NCBI GenBank assembly: GCA_023443485.1
Contig: JAEZUH010000050.1
Coordinates: 1-9,260, forward strand
Origin: Bacillota bacterium
Lineage (GTDB): Bacteria; Bacillota_I; Bacilli_A; RFN20; CAG-826
Length of the DNA stretch: 9,260 nt
Direction of reading: 5' to 3'
The notes beneath the pieces are model-generated. The model worked only from the letters and a program-made list of their open reading frames with translations. It was not told the DNA's origin and did no database searches. A program made the translations under genes and the position numbers. Positions 1 through 6,314 of the stretch are shown piece by piece; within the stretch, counting starts at the first letter, position 1; each line of letters starts with the position of its first letter.

Positions 1-525
1 GTTAGAAAGCGGATCATGAAAAATGAGAAGCTTAATTTAGTGTACTCAATTTCTATGACCACTCGCGCTCCAAGAAACATGGAACAAGACGGCCAAGATT
101 ATTATTTTGTTTCCCAAGAAGAATTCCAAAAGAATATTGATAACAATAATTTCCTCGAATGGGCCGAATTTGTCGGTAACCGTTATGGAACCCCAAAAGA
201 CAAAGTCGAAGAACTCCGCGCTCAAGGCAAAAATGTTTTCCTCGAAATTGAAATAAATGGAGCGGAACAAGTCATTGGCAAAGTAAAAGATGAAGGAGTT
301 ATTTCTTTCTTTTTAATGCCGCCTTCCCTCAAAGCTCTTGAAAAGAGAATTCGCAATCGTCGAAGCGAGTCAGAAGAAATCATTTTTGAGAGATTAGAAA
401 AAGGCAAAAAAGAAATGACTATGACACAAGATTATGATCATATCGTTCTGAATGACCGAGTTGGTCGAGCAGCCTCTGAAATTACACATCTAATTCTTAA
501 GAAAATACATCAGAATACTCTATAG
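1..525 (+). CDS. gmk: Guanylate kinase, 5'-truncated by window edge
   Basis: Guanylate kinase transfers phosphate from ATP to GMP to give GDP in the cytoplasm, feeding GTP/dGTP pools. The reading frame is open from base 1 (V-R-K-R-I before the first ATG at 16), and these residues match the stretch just after the family's P-loop (GxxGxGKGTV), so the true start and the P-loop lie upstream of the window; the ATG at 16 is internal. Visible GMP-binding features are S-M-T-T-R-x-P-R soon after the start, D-G-x-D-Y-x-F-V, the F-L-E-W-A block followed by Y-G-T-P, and G-x-N-V-F-L-E-I-x-I-x-G-A. The lid has L-x-x-R-I-x-x-R and later E-R-L, and the end has the usual Y-D-x-I-V-x-N-D. The 174 residues seen plus about 15-20 missing ones give the normal length of about 190-205. 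The stop is TAG, 15 bases before priA; rpoZ and coaBC, usual next genes in Firmicutes, are not here. Confidence 0.96.
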   Translation, partial: VRKRIMKNEKLNLVYSISMTTRAPRNMEQDGQDYYFVSQEEFQKNIDNNNFLEWAEFVGNRYGTPKDKVEELRAQGKNVFLEIEINGAEQVIGKVKDEGVISFFLMPPSLKALEKRIRNRRSESEEIIFERLEKGKKEMTMTQDYDHIVLNDRVGRAASEITHLILKKIHQNTL

Positions 526-540
526 GACGAACTCGATGAT

Positions 541-2736
541 ATGCGCATAGTTGAAATCTTAATTGAATACGCAAGTCATACCCTGGATCGTCCTTTTTCT
601 TATCTCTACGAAGGCAAGAAAAATATCGGTCCTGGTTTTCGTGTATTAGTGAACTTTAATCATCGCGTATTGATGGGTTATGTTCTTTCGGTTAAGTCAA
701 CTGACCAAACAAGCGAACAATTAGAAGAGGAAAGTGGATATCGACTTGATTTTCTTGTCGATGTTATCGATGAGTCCCCTCTACTAAATGAAGATTTATT
801 TGCCTTGGCTAAACGAGTATCAGACTATTATTTAGCCCCTTTCATAAGTGTTCTTCAAGCTATGCTTCCCCCTTCCTTATCGCCAAGAAAATCATCTTTG
901 AAAGCTCCTAAGATTGCATATGATCAATATCTTTCAATTAATCGCTATACGGAAGATGATTTAACAGATAAACAAATTGAAATTCTTCGTTTGATTAAAA
1001 AAGAAGGAAAAATTTTAAAAAAAGAAGTTGGTTCTCCTAGTGTTGTTGAAAAGTTGCTCTCCCGCAATTTGATAAAAGTCATCAAAGAAGAAAAACGCCG
1101 ACTTCTTATTCCTGACTATTCTCTTCAAAAGCCCCCATTGTTGACCGACGATCAACAAAGAGTTATCAAAGATTTTGTAAAAAGCGAAGACTCTATCTAT
1201 CTTTTACAGGGAGTAACTGGTAGCGGAAAAACGGAAGTCTATCTCACGTTATGTGAACGAGAATTAGAAAAAGGCAATAGTGTTTTATTTCTCGTTCCAG
1301 AAATTTCTTTAACTCCGATGATGATGGAATATTTTATTCGTCGTTTTAAACATCAAGTTGCTATTTTGCATAGTGAGTTAACTCCCGCTGAAAAGTATGA
1401 TGAATACCGTAAAATAGCTCGTGGAGACGCTCACATTGTTATTGGAGCAAGAAGTGCGATTTTTGCCCCTTTAGATAAAATTGGTCTAATTATATTAGAT
1501 GAAGAGCATGTTGAATCATATAAACAAGATACCTCTCCTTTCTACCACGCTCGTGAAGTCGCTATCATGAGAGGCGAAATGCATAAAGCAAAAGTGCTTT
1601 TAGGTAGCGCCACTCCCTCTTTGGAATCGCGAGCTCGTGCTAAAAACGGCATCTATCATCTTTTACGCTTAGATAAACGCATTAACGAGCAAAAACTACC
1701 TGCAACCAAGATTGTTAATCTAGCGGACTATCAGAATATCGATCGAGAATCCTATATTTTTTCTCTCTCTTTACGCAATGAATTAACGAAAGTTTTAGCC
1801 GCCCACCAACAAGCAATGCTTTTAATTAATCGCCGTGGTTTCTCAACGAGTGTCTCATGCCGTAGTTGCGGTTATTTATTTCGTTGTCCTACATGCGGAA
1901 TAGCTCTAACCTATCATAAGAGCGATAATATGCTCAAATGCCATCATTGTGATTTTGTGCAAGTTATGCCTGAAACTTGTCCCGAATGCGGATCCAAATA
2001 CTTGATGAAAACGGGGTTTGGAACGGAAAAAATTGAAGAAGAAGTTCATCGTCTTTTTCCTGAAGCAAAAACACTGCGTCTTGATAGTGATTCGACCAAA
2101 GTTCGCAACAAAATACCATCAATTATTGAATCTTTTCGCAAAAAATCTGCCGATATTTTAATTGGAACCCAGATGATTGCTAAAGGACATGACTTTCCTG
2201 ATGTCACTTTAGTTGGTATTGTCCTTGCGGATATTGGTCTTTCAATGCCATCCTTTAGAAGTTCGGAAAGGGTTTTCCAATTAATCACTCAAGCAGTGGG
2301 AAGATCAGGGAGAAGCGATAAGATTGGTAAAGCCATAATTCAAACCTACAATCCATCTCATTATGCGATTACCTATGGGGCCCGACAGGATTATGAAGGG
2401 TTTTTTCAAAAAGAGATGGGAATGAGAAAATTACAAAATTATCCTCCCTATTATTTCCTTGCTAGTTTGACCATTTCGGGAAAAAAGGAAGAAACGGTAA
2501 TTACTCAAACTTATAACGCTGTTGATTATTTGAATGAACAACTTGGAGATAAAGCTGTTATTCTCGGCCCAACCACTCCCTATATTGCTAGAGATCACCT
2601 CCTATTTTTAAGGACGATTCTCATCAAATATCGCGACTACTCAATCATTCAAAAAACACTCATTAAATTGATTGGCTTATACGCGAAAAAGTCTAGTGTT
2701 AATATCGATGTGAATATCGATCCATACAATTTTTAA
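541..2736 (+). CDS. priA: Primosomal protein N' (replication restart helicase PriA)
   Basis: PriA is a 3'-to-5' superfamily 2 DNA helicase that recognises stalled forks and D-loops and reloads the replicative helicase. The 731-residue protein has the full domain order. The N-terminal DNA-binding region covers about residues 1-110, followed by a winged-helix-like linker. The helicase has Walker A G-V-T-G-S-G-K-T at 224-231, P-E-I-S-L-T at 253-258, D-E-E-H at 320-323, and G-S-A-T-P-S at 355-360. Eight zinc-binding cysteines in four pairs (440/443, 449/452, 467/470, 480/483) form the PriA-specific insertion. Motifs V-VI follow: G-T-Q-M-I-A-K-G-H-D-F at 542-552 and Q-A-V-G-R-S-G-R at 584-591. The ATG follows gmk by 15 bases with only a weak AGGA about 13 bases upstream; the M-R-I-V-E-I-L opening fits the family start. 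Nothing essential appears missing, and length matches the family (about 730-800). Confidence 0.97.
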   Translation: MRIVEILIEYASHTLDRPFSYLYEGKKNIGPGFRVLVNFNHRVLMGYVLSVKSTDQTSEQLEEESGYRLDFLVDVIDESPLLNEDLFALAKRVSDYYLAPFISVLQAMLPPSLSPRKSSLKAPKIAYDQYLSINRYTEDDLTDKQIEILRLIKKEGKILKKEVGSPSVVEKLLSRNLIKVIKEEKRRLLIPDYSLQKPPLLTDDQQRVIKDFVKSEDSIYLLQGVTGSGKTEVYLTLCERELEKGNSVLFLVPEISLTPMMMEYFIRRFKHQVAILHSELTPAEKYDEYRKIARGDAHIVIGARSAIFAPLDKIGLIILDEEHVESYKQDTSPFYHAREVAIMRGEMHKAKVLLGSATPSLESRARAKNGIYHLLRLDKRINEQKLPATKIVNLADYQNIDRESYIFSLSLRNELTKVLAAHQQAMLLINRRGFSTSVSCRSCGYLFRCPTCGIALTYHKSDNMLKCHHCDFVQVMPETCPECGSKYLMKTGFGTEKIEEEVHRLFPEAKTLRLDSDSTKVRNKIPSIIESFRKKSADILIGTQMIAKGHDFPDVTLVGIVLADIGLSMPSFRSSERVFQLITQAVGRSGRSDKIGKAIIQTYNPSHYAITYGARQDYEGFFQKEMGMRKLQNYPPYYFLASLTISGKKEETVITQTYNAVDYLNEQLGDKAVILGPTTPYIARDHLLFLRTILIKYRDYSIIQKTLIKLIGLYAKKSSVNIDVNIDPYNF

Positions 2737-2750
2737 CAAAAAATTTGTAT
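2724..2750 (+). promoter_or_regulatory. AU-rich imperfect hairpin spanning the priA stop codon
   Basis: Bases 2724-2734 (ATACAATTTTT) are complementary to 2739-2750 apart from one unpaired T at 2744, giving an 11-bp stem with a four-base loop that contains part of the priA stop TAA (2734-2736). Only one pair is G-C, so it is thermally weak. A second TTGTAT copy at 2755-2760, exactly ten bases after the first (2745-2750), could pair with the same left arm. It could be a weak terminator or attenuator, an mRNA processing site or a binding palindrome; it could also be a chance product of A/T-rich sequence. Seen: the complementarity. Function: inference. Confidence 0.3.
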
Positions 2751-2763
2751 TTTATTGTATTAT
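2733..2763 (+). promoter_or_regulatory. Weak candidate sigma-A promoter in the priA/DUF1904 gap
   Basis: TTAACA (2733-2738, five of six matches to TTGACA) and TATTAT (2758-2763, five of six matches to TATAAT) are separated by 19 bases, which is longer than the preferred 17. A start point would fall about 2770, just ahead of the Shine-Dalgarno for the next gene. This 48-bp gap is the only place in the window where an internal promoter would fit without lying inside a gene, but in such A/T-rich DNA hexamer matches are common, so support is weak. Confidence 0.22.
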
Positions 2764-2772
2764 ATTAAAACG

Positions 2773-2780
2773 AAGGAAGA
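2773..2780 (+). promoter_or_regulatory. Ribosome binding site deciding the DUF1904-like start
   Basis: AAGGAAGA lies four bases (about seven from its GGA core) before the ATG at 2785, a good spacing. It lies downstream of the alternative in-frame TTG at 2755, which has no Shine-Dalgarno. It therefore supports the shorter, 153-residue protein. Confidence 0.75.
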
Positions 2781-2784
2781 ATTT

Positions 2785-3246
2785 ATGATTACTTTAATTT
2801 TTTATGGCCTTGATCAGTTTGTGGTTGGCCGCTTATCTCGCGAGCTTACCCCTCTAATTGCCAAACTATACGAAGTGGAAGAAGACGAAGTCAATTTCAT
2901 TGCCCCAAACAATATGATTTTTCACAAAGGAACCGAACAAACTTCCTGGAATTTACTTATACATGTTCACGCTCCAATGAAAGTCAGCGTGTTACAAAAA
3001 ATGATGGCGGATCTCCTTATCAACGGAATCGGAGAAGTCGCCATTCATAAAGCAGTCGAGTTTTACTATTACTCTCAAGATAATCGTTTTCAAAAGATTA
3101 ATGAAAATTATCCTCGCTTTATCAGCGAAGAAAATCTCGTCGATGTTGATTCCGATCATGACGATGAAGAAGAATTGGAAGAGGGAGAAGGCGATGACCA
3201 AATCTATACTGGTGATGTCTTCAAAGATTTTAAACCAGGTGACTAA
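2785..3246 (+). CDS. DUF1904-like (tautomerase-fold) protein with acidic C-terminal tail
   Basis: No function is known. The first ~105 residues resemble DUF1904, a small family with a tautomerase/MIF-like fold: an opening strand ending in F-Y-G-L, then V-x-x-L-S-x-E-L-x-x-L-I-A-x-L, a central strand with N-x-I-x-x-N, and a closing strand F-Y-Y-Y-S-x-D-N-R-F (93-102), comparable to the family's YYxNGxHF ending. The match is from memory of the pattern, so it is tentative. No Pro follows the initiator Met, so classical Pro1 tautomerase chemistry is not expected. After the domain comes a tail in which 15 of residues 115-138 are Asp or Glu, probably disordered. Start chosen at ATG 2785 because of the Shine-Dalgarno at 2773-2780; the in-frame TTG at 2755 would add ten residues. 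It sits where def and fmt lie in Bacillus. Its stop TAA shares a base with the next ATG. Confidence 0.62.
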   Translation: MITLIFYGLDQFVVGRLSRELTPLIAKLYEVEEDEVNFIAPNNMIFHKGTEQTSWNLLIHVHAPMKVSVLQKMMADLLINGIGEVAIHKAVEFYYYSQDNRFQKINENYPRFISEENLVDVDSDHDDEEELEEGEGDDQIYTGDVFKDFKPGD

Positions 3247-4523
3247 TGAATAAGATTGTTACTCTTTCATCACAAGTCCTCAAAGAAATTCTTATAAAGA
3301 ATGTCTCTTTTAATTTAGCGATTCGCAGCCTTTTAAAAGACCAAAAAATTTCATCTATTGAACGAACCGAAATTATCAAATGTGTCGGTTGTTCTCTTCG
3401 CCATTATTATGTCTTTTCTTATCTCTCTGAAAAAACCTTTGGTTCCCTTGATGTCAATAACCTCACAATAGTTTTACTGTATTTTTCCAATCGCCTTTTC
3501 ATCAAATCTGTTTCGATTGAAGAAATCAGTCAAATTTTGATTGAAGCCATTTCAAAATTGGACCGTTTTAAAAATCGGGATGTTTCCCAAATTATCGCGG
3601 AAATTGATGTGAATACCGAAAATCTTATTCCTTCTGAAATCAGTAAAGAATCACTTGACTATTTATCCTATCGATTCAATACGCCCCTTTGGTTGGTAAA
3701 AATGTGGACCAAACATTTTGGTGAACATTTGACCTATCGCATTCTGCGTAGTAATTCAAGACCATCAATCAACTTTTGCTTAGTTAACAAAGACATGAAT
3801 AGCCAAGAAGATTTATTAGCCAAATACTCTGATTTAATTGCAAGCCCATTTCCTGATTTTGTCCTTTCTAAAAGCAAATCAAATATCAAAAAACATCTCG
3901 CTTTTCAAAGAAAAGAAATTATTGATATTTCCCCAGCTTGGAATGAAGTATTTGCTCAAGCAGATATCGATCCATTAAGAGGCATCGCGATTTATTCGAA
4001 CTATCCCAACAACGCCTTTTTAGGCTTGATGCATAAATTTGATCGCAATGTCAAATTTGATCTAGTCATCGGGGAAGCTCAAGCCTTTTTCGCTAGCAAA
4101 AAGACGATTGTCAGTTTTAATTTGAAGAACGCTTCTTTCTTTGAAGCCACCCCTTCTCAAATTATCACTTGCATCTCTAAACCAGTTCACACATTTTTTC
4201 TGTTCCCTGATAGTTCCAAACTCGCTTTGTTGAAATCAACCCCAGATTATTTTTTAAGAGTATCATCGGACCAGTTAGACGGCATCATCAAATCTCAAGA
4301 ACTCGCTCTTCAAGAGTGCGCAGCTCTCGTTGAAGATGGCGGTCAATTGATTTATGCTATCCCAACAATCAATAAAAAAGAATCGCGAAGACTAATCAAA
4401 CGATTCATTGAAAATAATACCGCTTTTTCTCTTGTTTTGGACAAGCAGATTTTTCCATTTAGTGAATATGAGGAGAGCTTGTTTTTTGCCATCTTGAAAA
4501 AAGAGGAGACCAAGAATGCTTAA
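3246..4523 (+). CDS. RsmB-family protein lacking all catalytic motifs (probable pseudo-methyltransferase)
   Basis: By length (425 residues), position before rlmN and overall pattern this is an RsmB relative (16S rRNA m5C967 methyltransferase). An N-terminal NusB-like helical domain covers about 1-125 (with the typical S-L-R-H-Y-Y at 50-55). The linker S-x-R-F-N-T-P-L-W-L-V (141-151) and N-S-R-P (170-173) are recognisable. The C-terminal Rossmann domain aligns throughout, but its signatures are lost: motif I D-x-C-A-A-P-G-G-K-T reads I-Y-S-N-Y-P-N-N-A-F (249-258); motif IV L-D-A-P-C-S-G reads L-F-P-D-S-S-K (319-325); motif VI Y-S-T-C-T reads Y-A-I-P-T (370-374). Thus both catalytic cysteines and the SAM glycine loop are absent, whereas structural positions (P-D 333-334, G-G-Q-L-I-Y 365-370, final F-F-A-I-L-K) remain. 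Remaining C-terminal cysteines (309, 358) are not at catalytic positions. No frameshift or stop is present, so it is probably expressed, perhaps as an RNA- or ribosome-binding protein. AGGTGA lies three bases before the ATG. It overlaps rlmN by eight bases. Confidence 0.85.
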   Translation: MNKIVTLSSQVLKEILIKNVSFNLAIRSLLKDQKISSIERTEIIKCVGCSLRHYYVFSYLSEKTFGSLDVNNLTIVLLYFSNRLFIKSVSIEEISQILIEAISKLDRFKNRDVSQIIAEIDVNTENLIPSEISKESLDYLSYRFNTPLWLVKMWTKHFGEHLTYRILRSNSRPSINFCLVNKDMNSQEDLLAKYSDLIASPFPDFVLSKSKSNIKKHLAFQRKEIIDISPAWNEVFAQADIDPLRGIAIYSNYPNNAFLGLMHKFDRNVKFDLVIGEAQAFFASKKTIVSFNLKNASFFEATPSQIITCISKPVHTFFLFPDSSKLALLKSTPDYFLRVSSDQLDGIIKSQELALQECAALVEDGGQLIYAIPTINKKESRRLIKRFIENNTAFSLVLDKQIFPFSEYEESLFFAILKKEETKNA

Positions 4524-5562
4524 TCTGTTCGCTCAAGAAATTAAAAAATTGACTGAACAAATGGTAAAAGAAGGTCAAAAGCCTTATCGTGCCACGCAAC
4601 TTTTTACTTGGATTTACGAAAAGAAAGCCCGAACTTTTGACGAAATGAGTGATGTCTCATTAAAATTCCGGGAAGTTTTAAAAGAAAAATATTGTCTTGA
4701 CCTGCCCACTATTCATCTCAAACAAGAAAGTAGTGATGGAACCATCAAAGCTTTACTTTCTTTAAGCGATGGAGCCAAGATTGAAACTGTTTTAATGCGC
4801 TACTCATATGGAAATGCAGTTTGTGTATCTAGTCAAGTTGGCTGCAACATGGGTTGTTCTTTTTGTTCGTCTGGACGCCTGGGTAAACAAAGAAATTTGA
4901 CGGTTGATGAAATGATTGGCCAACTTTTAGTTATCAATCAACTTCTCGAGGACGAAGGTAAAGGCCAACGAATTACCCATGTCGTAGTGATGGGGACCGG
5001 TGAGCCATTTGATAACTATGAGAATCTAATGGATTTCATTCGCATTGTTAACCACCCTAAGGGGCTCGCCATTGGAGCGCGGCATATCACTGTTTCCACT
5101 TGTGGAATACCAGATGCAATTAGGAGATATGCTCACGAAGGTCTTCAAACAAATTTGGCTATTTCTTTGCACGCTCCTAATAATGAATTAAGAAACCAAT
5201 TGATGAAAATCAATAAAGTATATCCTCTTGAAGTTTTGATGCCCGCTGTGAAGGAATATGAAAAAATTAGTGGACGACGTGTCACTTATGAATATCTTTT
5301 ATTGGCAGACCTCAATGACACAAAAGAGAACGCCCAAGAACTTATCGATTTGATTAAGGGAACAATGGGATATGTCAATCTAATCCCGTATAATGAAACT
5401 AATCTTTGCAGTTACAAAAGAAGTAGCGGCAATCGCATTCATCTCTTTCTTGATTATTTGACAAAAGGTGGAGTCACTGCCACTATTCGCAAGGAATTTG
5501 GTTCTGATATTGATGCTGCTTGTGGTCAACTAAGAGCTAAAGTGGAAGATAACTTATTATGA
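4516..5562 (+). CDS. rlmN: Dual-specificity 23S rRNA/tRNA A2503/A37 C2-methyltransferase RlmN
   Basis: RlmN is a radical SAM enzyme that methylates C2 of A2503 in 23S rRNA and, in many bacteria, A37 of some tRNAs. The 348-residue protein has the family length. The N-terminal domain with Y-R-A-x-Q-L-F-T-W-I-Y lies at 24-34. The radical SAM cluster C-x3-C-x2-C is at Cys110, Cys114 and Cys117 (within S-Q-V-G-C-N-M-G-C-x-F-C). The SAM-binding M-G-T-G-E-P is at 159-164 (many relatives have M-G-M-G-E-P), and S-L-H-A-P at 217-221. The methyl-carrying cysteine is Cys336 in the ending D-I-D-A-A-C-G-Q-L-R. GAGGAG at 4503-4508 stands seven bases before the ATG, and the start lies inside the 3' end of the RsmB-like gene. 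It ends in TGA, overlapping the next ATG as ATGA. The neighbour order RsmB-like, rlmN, PP2C is the Firmicutes one. Confidence 0.97.
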   Translation: MLNLFAQEIKKLTEQMVKEGQKPYRATQLFTWIYEKKARTFDEMSDVSLKFREVLKEKYCLDLPTIHLKQESSDGTIKALLSLSDGAKIETVLMRYSYGNAVCVSSQVGCNMGCSFCSSGRLGKQRNLTVDEMIGQLLVINQLLEDEGKGQRITHVVVMGTGEPFDNYENLMDFIRIVNHPKGLAIGARHITVSTCGIPDAIRRYAHEGLQTNLAISLHAPNNELRNQLMKINKVYPLEVLMPAVKEYEKISGRRVTYEYLLLADLNDTKENAQELIDLIKGTMGYVNLIPYNETNLCSYKRSSGNRIHLFLDYLTKGGVTATIRKEFGSDIDAACGQLRAKVEDNLL

Positions 5563-6314
5563 AACAAAAAATGTATATATCTGGAACGTATGCCTTTGGA
5601 ACTGATATTGGCAAAGTCCGTTTAACAAATGAAGATCGAGCCGCTGCCCTCACTAATACAAAAGGCAATATTCTTTTGATTATTTGTGATGGAATGGGCG
5701 GATCTAATAAAGGCGATTACGCCGCATCAATTGCCATCCGAATCATCAGCGAGTCATTCAACGAAAAACAAAAATTTCTCAATCGTTTCTTGGCGATGAA
5801 ATGGGTGATGGAAGTGGTCAAAAAAGCCAATAATGCAATCTATCAAGAAGCACAAAAAAATAATTTATATGAAGGCATGGGAACCACTTTGACACTTGTA
5901 TTAATTATGTCCAACCAGATGATCACCGCTCAAATTGGAGACTCCCGAGCCTATATATTAAGTGACAAAGAAGTGGTTCAAATTACGGAAGACCAGACCT
6001 ATGTCGCATACTTATATCGCACAGGAAAAATAAGCAAAGAAGAAATGAGAACTCATCCAAAACGTCACGTTTTGACCAACGCTTTAGGCATCTATCCATC
6101 TCTTAATGTCGATATAAAAATCACCTCCTATCTCAATGAAAATGTTCTTGTTTGTAGCGATGGTTTATATAACAATGTCGAAGAAACCTCTTTATATACA
6201 ATTTTAAAAAGCGATGATTCCACCGAACAAAAAGTCAATGAGCTCATCGCTCTTGCTAACGCCAATGGCGGTAGCGACAATATCGCCGTTGTCCTTTGGG
6301 AGGCCAATAAATAA
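5559..6314 (+). CDS. prpC: PP2C-family Ser/Thr protein phosphatase (PrpC/Stp type)
   Basis: This metal-dependent phosphatase removes phosphate from serine and threonine and is expected to oppose the kinase encoded next to it. The 251 residues match the usual 240-255 of bacterial stand-alone PP2C. The metal-binding and family motifs are intact: T-N-E-D-R (23-27, Asp26), I-C-D-G-M-G-G (42-48, Asp44), G-M-G-T-T-L (106-111), Q-I-G-D-S-R-A-Y (125-132), the flap region T-E-D-Q-T (143-147) with H-P and N-A-L-G downstream, C-S-D-G-L-Y (199-204, Asp201), and G-G-S-D-N-I-A (237-243, Asp240). There is no signal peptide or membrane segment, so it is cytoplasmic. The ATG overlaps the rlmN TGA by four bases (ATGA), with GGAAG ten bases upstream; translation is probably coupled. 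It shares one base with the kinase start. Confidence 0.95.
   Translation: MKQKMYISGTYAFGTDIGKVRLTNEDRAAALTNTKGNILLIICDGMGGSNKGDYAASIAIRIISESFNEKQKFLNRFLAMKWVMEVVKKANNAIYQEAQKNNLYEGMGTTLTLVLIMSNQMITAQIGDSRAYILSDKEVVQITEDQTYVAYLYRTGKISKEEMRTHPKRHVLTNALGIYPSLNVDIKITSYLNENVLVCSDGLYNNVEETSLYTILKSDDSTEQKVNELIALANANGGSDNIAVVLWEANK

Noticed and set aside
46..407. Two overlapping minus-strand ORFs (74 and 61 codons) inside gmk
   Set aside because: They lie antisense to a well-supported gmk frame and show no family pattern or ribosome site.
2046..2288. Minus-strand ORF of 80 codons in priA
   Set aside because: Antisense to the conserved PriA helicase motifs; a frame shadow.
2755..2784. Upstream TTG start of the DUF1904-like gene (ten extra residues)
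   Set aside because: No Shine-Dalgarno precedes the TTG, whereas AAGGAAGA is well placed for the ATG at 2785, and M-I-T-L-I-F-Y-G matches how the family begins.
2992..3201. Minus-strand ORF of 69 codons in the DUF1904-like gene
   Set aside because: It is a shadow: its open frame comes partly from the GAA/GAT-rich acidic tail read backwards as hydrophobic codons.
3246..4523. Frameshifted pseudogene explanation for the missing RsmB motifs
   Set aside because: Recognisable RsmB-like spacing continues in the same frame before, between and after each lost motif, so substitutions rather than a frame change explain the loss.
4990..5007. RlmN M-G-T-G-E-P instead of M-G-M-G-E-P as a possible functional change
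   Set aside because: The third position varies in relatives (for example Ile); the cluster cysteines and Cys336 are present.
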